Part shown: positions 60,930 through 64,000 of the stretch, in pieces
Layout of the letters: the number at the start of each line of letters is the position of its first letter
Position numbering within the stretch: position 1 is the stretch's first letter
Assembly: GCF_021440195.1 (NCBI RefSeq)
Contig: NZ_JAJTSZ010000005.1
Location: 490,466 to 554,465 of the forward strand
Source of the DNA: Dyadobacter sp. CY356
Lineage (GTDB): Bacteria; Bacteroidota; Bacteroidia; Cytophagales; Spirosomataceae
Length of the DNA stretch: 64,000 bases
Direction of reading: 5' to 3'
Program-made: the position numbers and the translations under genes
The notes under the pieces: generated by a model
Told to the model about the DNA's origin: nothing
Databases searched by the model: none
Seen by the model: the letters and a program-made list of their open reading frames with translations, nothing else

Positions 60930-62177
60930 TTATTTCTCGCTGATCAGTTTATCCATTAACTGGTTAAAGTCTGCAACAAATTCATCATAATATTTTCCCG
61001 TTCCCGGACCTGAGAAACCGGTATGGATCTCTCTTACTTTTCCTTTTTTATCAACAAAAATAGTCGTTGGATAAGACATTACCTTGTTCAGCATTGGCAG
61101 CGCTTTTGCCGTTGCTTCATTGGTATTAGTCCCCGCCAGCAACACCGGATACTCAATTCCAAACCGGCTCACCATTCTTTTCAGCTTCGGAGCAGAAACT
61201 GCCAGGTCTGCGGAATGTTCAAACGCAAGCCCTATAACTTCAACGCCTCTGTCTTTATTTTTTTTGTACCATGGTGCTATGAAATTGGTTTCATCCATAC
61301 AGTTCGGGCACCATGAGCCTAAAATCTGAATAATGACCGGTTTGCCTTTGAAACGAGGATCGTTGAATGAAAGTGGTTTTCCATCAGCATCCGGGAAAGT
61401 AAAATCTACCGTCTCAGAGCCTGGTTTCATATAAGTCAGTTTCGTTGCATCCGGCAATTTTGCATTTTCATTTAATATAGAAGTGAAAGTTTTATATCCC
61501 TTGATACCCGACCACATCGCACCCTTCAGAACACCATCTTTCAAAATCGCTGCTTTGATCAAATATGCATTTGAACCGTCAAAAGTTGACAAATACAAAC
61601 TATCACCTTTTACATTTCCAGAAAGAAAACGATAATCACCGGTCGGCGTTAAAAATGAACCTTCAACAATACTTCCTTTTTGAGTAAAATTCCCTACCGC
61701 TTCGGTTGAATCTTTTGTCACCTCATTTTTAAAAATTGTCGCGTATTTTCCTGTAACATTTTTCACACCTTCAAGTGCCTCTTCTTTAAAAAAACGATAA
61801 TTCGCGCCGAAAGCAGCCTGAAATGGCAACGAGCCTGTCACGGTTTTCCCATCCAGTCTTTTATAAAACCCTGTCAATTTTTCTCCATCTACCGATGCAG
61901 TAATTTCTGAATCAAACAGCTGCATAGGAATGTGCAGGGAATCTTTTTCAAAAAATGCACTATCCAATTTCAAACGTTCGTTTCCATTTACCGAGTAAAC
62001 GGTATAAGTTTTGCCGTCAGCATTTTTCGCGATGTCGAGAATGAACGGAAGTGATTGTCCGTCACGGGTTAAAGTAGCGCGCCATGTTCCGGGTTTCACC
62101 GAAGAATCTGTGGAAGACTGACAGCCCCAGAGACTTATACCGGCGAAAATCGTAATTATCAATTTCATTGCTCTCAT
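60930..62177 (-). CDS. TlpA-like thioredoxin-fold lipoprotein
   Basis: The protein (about 415 residues from the ATG at 62177; the ATG at 62168 is equally good) has a lipoprotein signal with lipobox LWGC. The N-terminal 250 residues are a DUF4369-like or other beta-rich region (WRATLTRDGQSLPFILDI; FYKRLDGKTVTGSLPF). The C-terminal thioredoxin domain has the redox-active WCPNC in ILGSWCPNCMDET and the cis-Pro context MSYPTTIFVDKKGK. It is probably an envelope thiol-disulfide reductase, common in Bacteroidota. A TTG further upstream was rejected. It is divergent from rsmH. Confidence 0.9.
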   Translation of the reverse strand: MRAMKLIITIFAGISLWGCQSSTDSSVKPGTWRATLTRDGQSLPFILDIAKNADGKTYTVYSVNGNERLKLDSAFFEKDSLHIPMQLFDSEITASVDGEKLTGFYKRLDGKTVTGSLPFQAAFGANYRFFKEEALEGVKNVTGKYATIFKNEVTKDSTEAVGNFTQKGSIVEGSFLTPTGDYRFLSGNVKGDSLYLSTFDGSNAYLIKAAILKDGVLKGAMWSGIKGYKTFTSILNENAKLPDATKLTYMKPGSETVDFTFPDADGKPLSFNDPRFKGKPVIIQILGSWCPNCMDETNFIAPWYKKNKDRGVEVIGLAFEHSADLAVSAPKLKRMVSRFGIEYPVLLAGTNTNEATAKALPMLNKVMSYPTTIFVDKKGKVREIHTGFSGPGTGKYYDEFVADFNQLMDKLISEK

Positions 62178-62260
62178 ATTCAATTTATTAATATAGAATT
62201 ACAGGTGTGACAAGAAAATTAAATCCCTACATAAGCACAACTCGTACCATTGAAAATTGC

Positions 62261-62268
62261 TAAGTTTG
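62261..62268 (+). promoter_or_regulatory. -7 box of rsmH
   Basis: TAAGTTTG matches TAnnTTTG, 49 bp before the ATG. No -33 TTG is seen at the expected distance. Confidence 0.5.
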
Positions 62269-62317
62269 TAACGGCCTGTTGGCAAGAAATAGTTCCTATC
62301 TACGTTGCTTTTAATAA

Positions 62318-63241
62318 ATGGATCTTCCAAGTACATATCATGAACCTGTAATGCTGTCCGAATGTCTGGATGGATTGAATATTCGTCCTGACGGAACCTA
62401 CGTAGATGTTACGTTTGGAGGAGGAGGGCATTCACGGGCGATTTTAGAAAAATTAACAACTGGCCGGCTTCTGGTTTTCGATCAGGATCCTGATGCCGTG
62501 GCCAATGCAGCGGAGTGGAAAGACGATCCGAGATTTACTTTTATAGCAGCAAATTTCAGGCATATTAAAAGATATTTGAAATTACACAAGGCAGAAAAAG
62601 TGGACGGCATTCTGGCCGATCTTGGTGTTTCATCGCATCAGATCAATACACCGGCGCGTGGATTTTCAACACGTTTTGATGCAGATCTGGATATGCGTAT
62701 GAACCCAAGCAATGAAAAAACAGCACGGGAGGTTTTGAACGTTCGTTCGGCTACGGAATTACAATCGATTTTAAGCCGCTATGGAGAAGTAACTAATGCC
62801 CGTACGGCTGCGGAAGCCATATTTTCATCAAGACATAACGCGCCTATTGAAACGATAAATGATCTAAAAGGGATATTGATGCGTTATGCGCCGAAACATC
62901 GTGAAAACAAATATTTTGCCCAGGTTTTCCAGGCACTCCGGATTGAAGTAAATGATGAAATGAAAGTGCTTGAAGAATTTTTAATGCAGGTCCCGGAAGT
63001 ATTGAAACCTGGTGGAAGATTGGTGGTCATGTCATACCATTCGCTGGAAGACAGGCCGGTTAAAAATTTCATTCAAAAGGGAAAATTTGACGGGGAAGTT
63101 GAAAAGGATTTTTATGGTAATGAGCTTAAACCGCTTAAAAGCATTACCCGAAAACCAATTGAAGCGACACCGGAAGAAGTGGCCAGAAATCCACGGGCGA
63201 GAAGTGCGAAATTGAGAATTGCGGAGTTGCCGGTGGTTTAG
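62318..63241 (+). CDS. rsmH: 16S rRNA (cytosine-1402-N4) methyltransferase
   Basis: This enzyme methylates N4 of C1402 in the ribosomal P site. The 307-residue protein has STYHEPVMLSECLDGL at its N-terminus, the SAM motif VDVTFGGGGHSRAIL, GILADLGVSSHQINTPARGFSTRFDADLDMRM (family signature), and VMSYHSLEDRPVKNFI. The length is typical. In most bacteria it opens the cell-wall/division (dcw) cluster after mraZ; here neither mraZ upstream nor ftsL/ftsI downstream is seen, and the repeat array begins right after it. Confidence 0.96.
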   Translation: MDLPSTYHEPVMLSECLDGLNIRPDGTYVDVTFGGGGHSRAILEKLTTGRLLVFDQDPDAVANAAEWKDDPRFTFIAANFRHIKRYLKLHKAEKVDGILADLGVSSHQINTPARGFSTRFDADLDMRMNPSNEKTAREVLNVRSATELQSILSRYGEVTNARTAAEAIFSSRHNAPIETINDLKGILMRYAPKHRENKYFAQVFQALRIEVNDEMKVLEEFLMQVPEVLKPGGRLVVMSYHSLEDRPVKNFIQKGKFDGEVEKDFYGNELKPLKSITRKPIEATPEEVARNPRARSAKLRIAELPVV

Positions 63242-63362
63242 CAATGTCAATAAGTGAATAAACGAAGCATTAGTTTGGTTATTTCACCCTTTCAGGGTTT
63301 ATCCTGAGCTGATATTTCAAGTACTACAATACTGTCATCCCTTCGGGATTATTGATAAAGAG
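63242..63362. other. Region between rsmH and the repeat array with degenerate repeat parts
   Basis: It contains an inverted partial unit (ACTGTCATCCCTTCGGGATT at about 63331-63350, the reverse complement of the array unit core) and a CCCTTTCAGGG palindrome near 63288. No gene is seen. Confidence 0.65.
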
Positions 63363-64000
63363 AAATCCAGGATGGATAACAGTATTGTAGAAAGACATCG
63401 CCCTGAACGGATTTTTAAACATACGAAGCTGTGGCATACGAAAATAAAATCCCGAAGGGACGACAGTATTATAGAAAAGACATCGGCCTGAGTGGATTTT
63501 CAAATCCCGAAGGGATGACAGTATTATAGAAAAGACATCGGCCTGAGCGGATATTCAAATCCCGAAGGGATGAAAGTTTTATAGAAAATTCATCGGCCCG
63601 AGCGGATATTCAAATCCCGAAGGGATGACAGTATTATAGAAAAGGCATCGGCCTGAGCGGATTTTCAAATCCCGAAGGGATGACAGTATTGTAGAAAGAC
63701 ATCGGCCTGAGCGGATATTCAAATCCTGAAGGGGTGACAATATTACAGAAAAGACATCGGCCCGAGCGGATATTTAAATCCCAAAGGGATGACAGTATTG
63801 TAGAAAGACATCGGCCTGAGCGGATTTTCAAATCCCGAAGGGATGACAGTATTATAGAAAAGACATTGCCCTGAGCGGATATTCAAATCCCGAAGGGATG
63901 ACAGTATTATAGAAAGGCATTGCCCTGAACGGATATTCAAATCCCGAAGGGGTGACAGTATTATAGAAAAGGCATCGGCCTGAGCGGATATTCAAATCCA
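63363..64000. repeat. Tandem array of a 54-55 bp palindromic repeat (continues past the window)
   Basis: Ten near-identical units start at 63447, 63502, 63557, 63612, 63667, 63721, 63776, 63830, 63885 and 63939, with a partial one at 63994; a degenerate unit precedes at 63363. Each unit holds the palindrome TCCCGAAGGGA, then TATTATAGAAA, then CATCGGCCTGAGCGG. The 54/55 variation comes from one A (GTAGAAAGAC versus TATAGAAAAGAC). There are no unique spacers, so it is not CRISPR. Frames on the minus strand repeat the motif RSG-PLRPMSF and are artefacts. Confidence 0.9.

Noticed and set aside
63634..63940. Minus-strand reading frames of about 65 codons in the repeat array
   Set aside because: They encode only translated repeats (recurring RSG and PLRPMSF pieces) and have no start context or promoter; they are consequences of the 55-bp repeat.
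63447..64000. Regular 54-55 bp repeats resembling a CRISPR array
   Set aside because: The units are contiguous and almost identical over their full length; there are no unique spacers between short direct repeats, and no cas genes are nearby.
1..64000. tRNA, rRNA, transposase or phage genes
   Set aside because: I looked for T-loop motifs, transposase DDE/HUH signatures and integrase signatures and found none; absence is by eye and not proof.

Overview
The window reads as a chromosomal segment of a Bacteroidota bacterium, most likely order Cytophagales and Dyadobacter-like (inference from gene content, not a database match). The signs are: promoter -7 boxes of the TAnnTTTG type with a TTG-like -33 box, almost no Shine-Dalgarno signals, a type IX secretion tail on a secreted protein, a TonB receptor with a carboxypeptidase-like N-terminal domain, bacillithiol synthesis (BshC), the long form of IspH, SecA without the C-terminal zinc motif, several ECF sigma factors, and many palindromic intergenic repeats. 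I see no tRNA, rRNA, CRISPR, phage or insertion sequence.

Layout. 1-1313: N-terminal part of a TonB receptor running off the left edge. 1.5-15.2 kb: mainly housekeeping genes (folK, rpmB, a two-component system, a cytochrome b5-like protein with a BadF-type kinase, thiL, a class IV aminotransferase, a polyprenyl diphosphate synthase, rhomboid, psd, secA, pspC). 15.4-26.4 kb: a thiolase and an acyl-CoA dehydrogenase flank an envelope/sugar block (acyltransferase, esterase lipoprotein, two glycosyltransferases, a secreted glycosidase-like protein). 26.7-37.8 kb: bshC, an ECF sigma/membrane anti-sigma/adhesin-like operon, ispH and a very large alpha-2-macroglobulin lipoprotein. 38.3-42.5 kb: a heme uptake and degradation operon. 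42.8-50.0 kb: a dicarboxylate symporter facing an operon of sigma factor, membrane TPR protein, subtilisin-like protease and TPR-CHAT protease. 50.1-56.9 kb: an M3 peptidase, a small lipoprotein, a three-gene glycan operon and an Rrf2 regulator. 57.2-63.2 kb: an unusual metzincin, a bifunctional beta-oxidation protein with its MarR regulator, a TlpA-like lipoprotein and rsmH. 63.3-64.0 kb: a 54-55 bp tandem repeat array running off the right edge.

Two signals stand out. First, the sigma factor/TPR/subtilase/CHAT operon (44016-49973) looks like a self-contained, protease-based signalling or defence module whose two proteases both keep their catalytic residues. Second, a 16-bp palindrome AGTATGCnTGCATACT (or a one-mismatch version) lies upstream of three scattered beta-oxidation loci: the thiolase at 15.3 kb, the acyl-CoA dehydrogenase at 24.5 kb, and the marR/fadB-like operon at 60.9 kb. 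This suggests one fatty-acid regulon controlled by the MarR protein encoded here. Several intergenic regions are built from nested inverted repeats (37772-37968, 38061-38233) that share sequence motifs with other spots in the window.

Start codons were chosen by reading the upstream sequence. Several genes appear to begin with TTG because an in-frame stop leaves no alternative.
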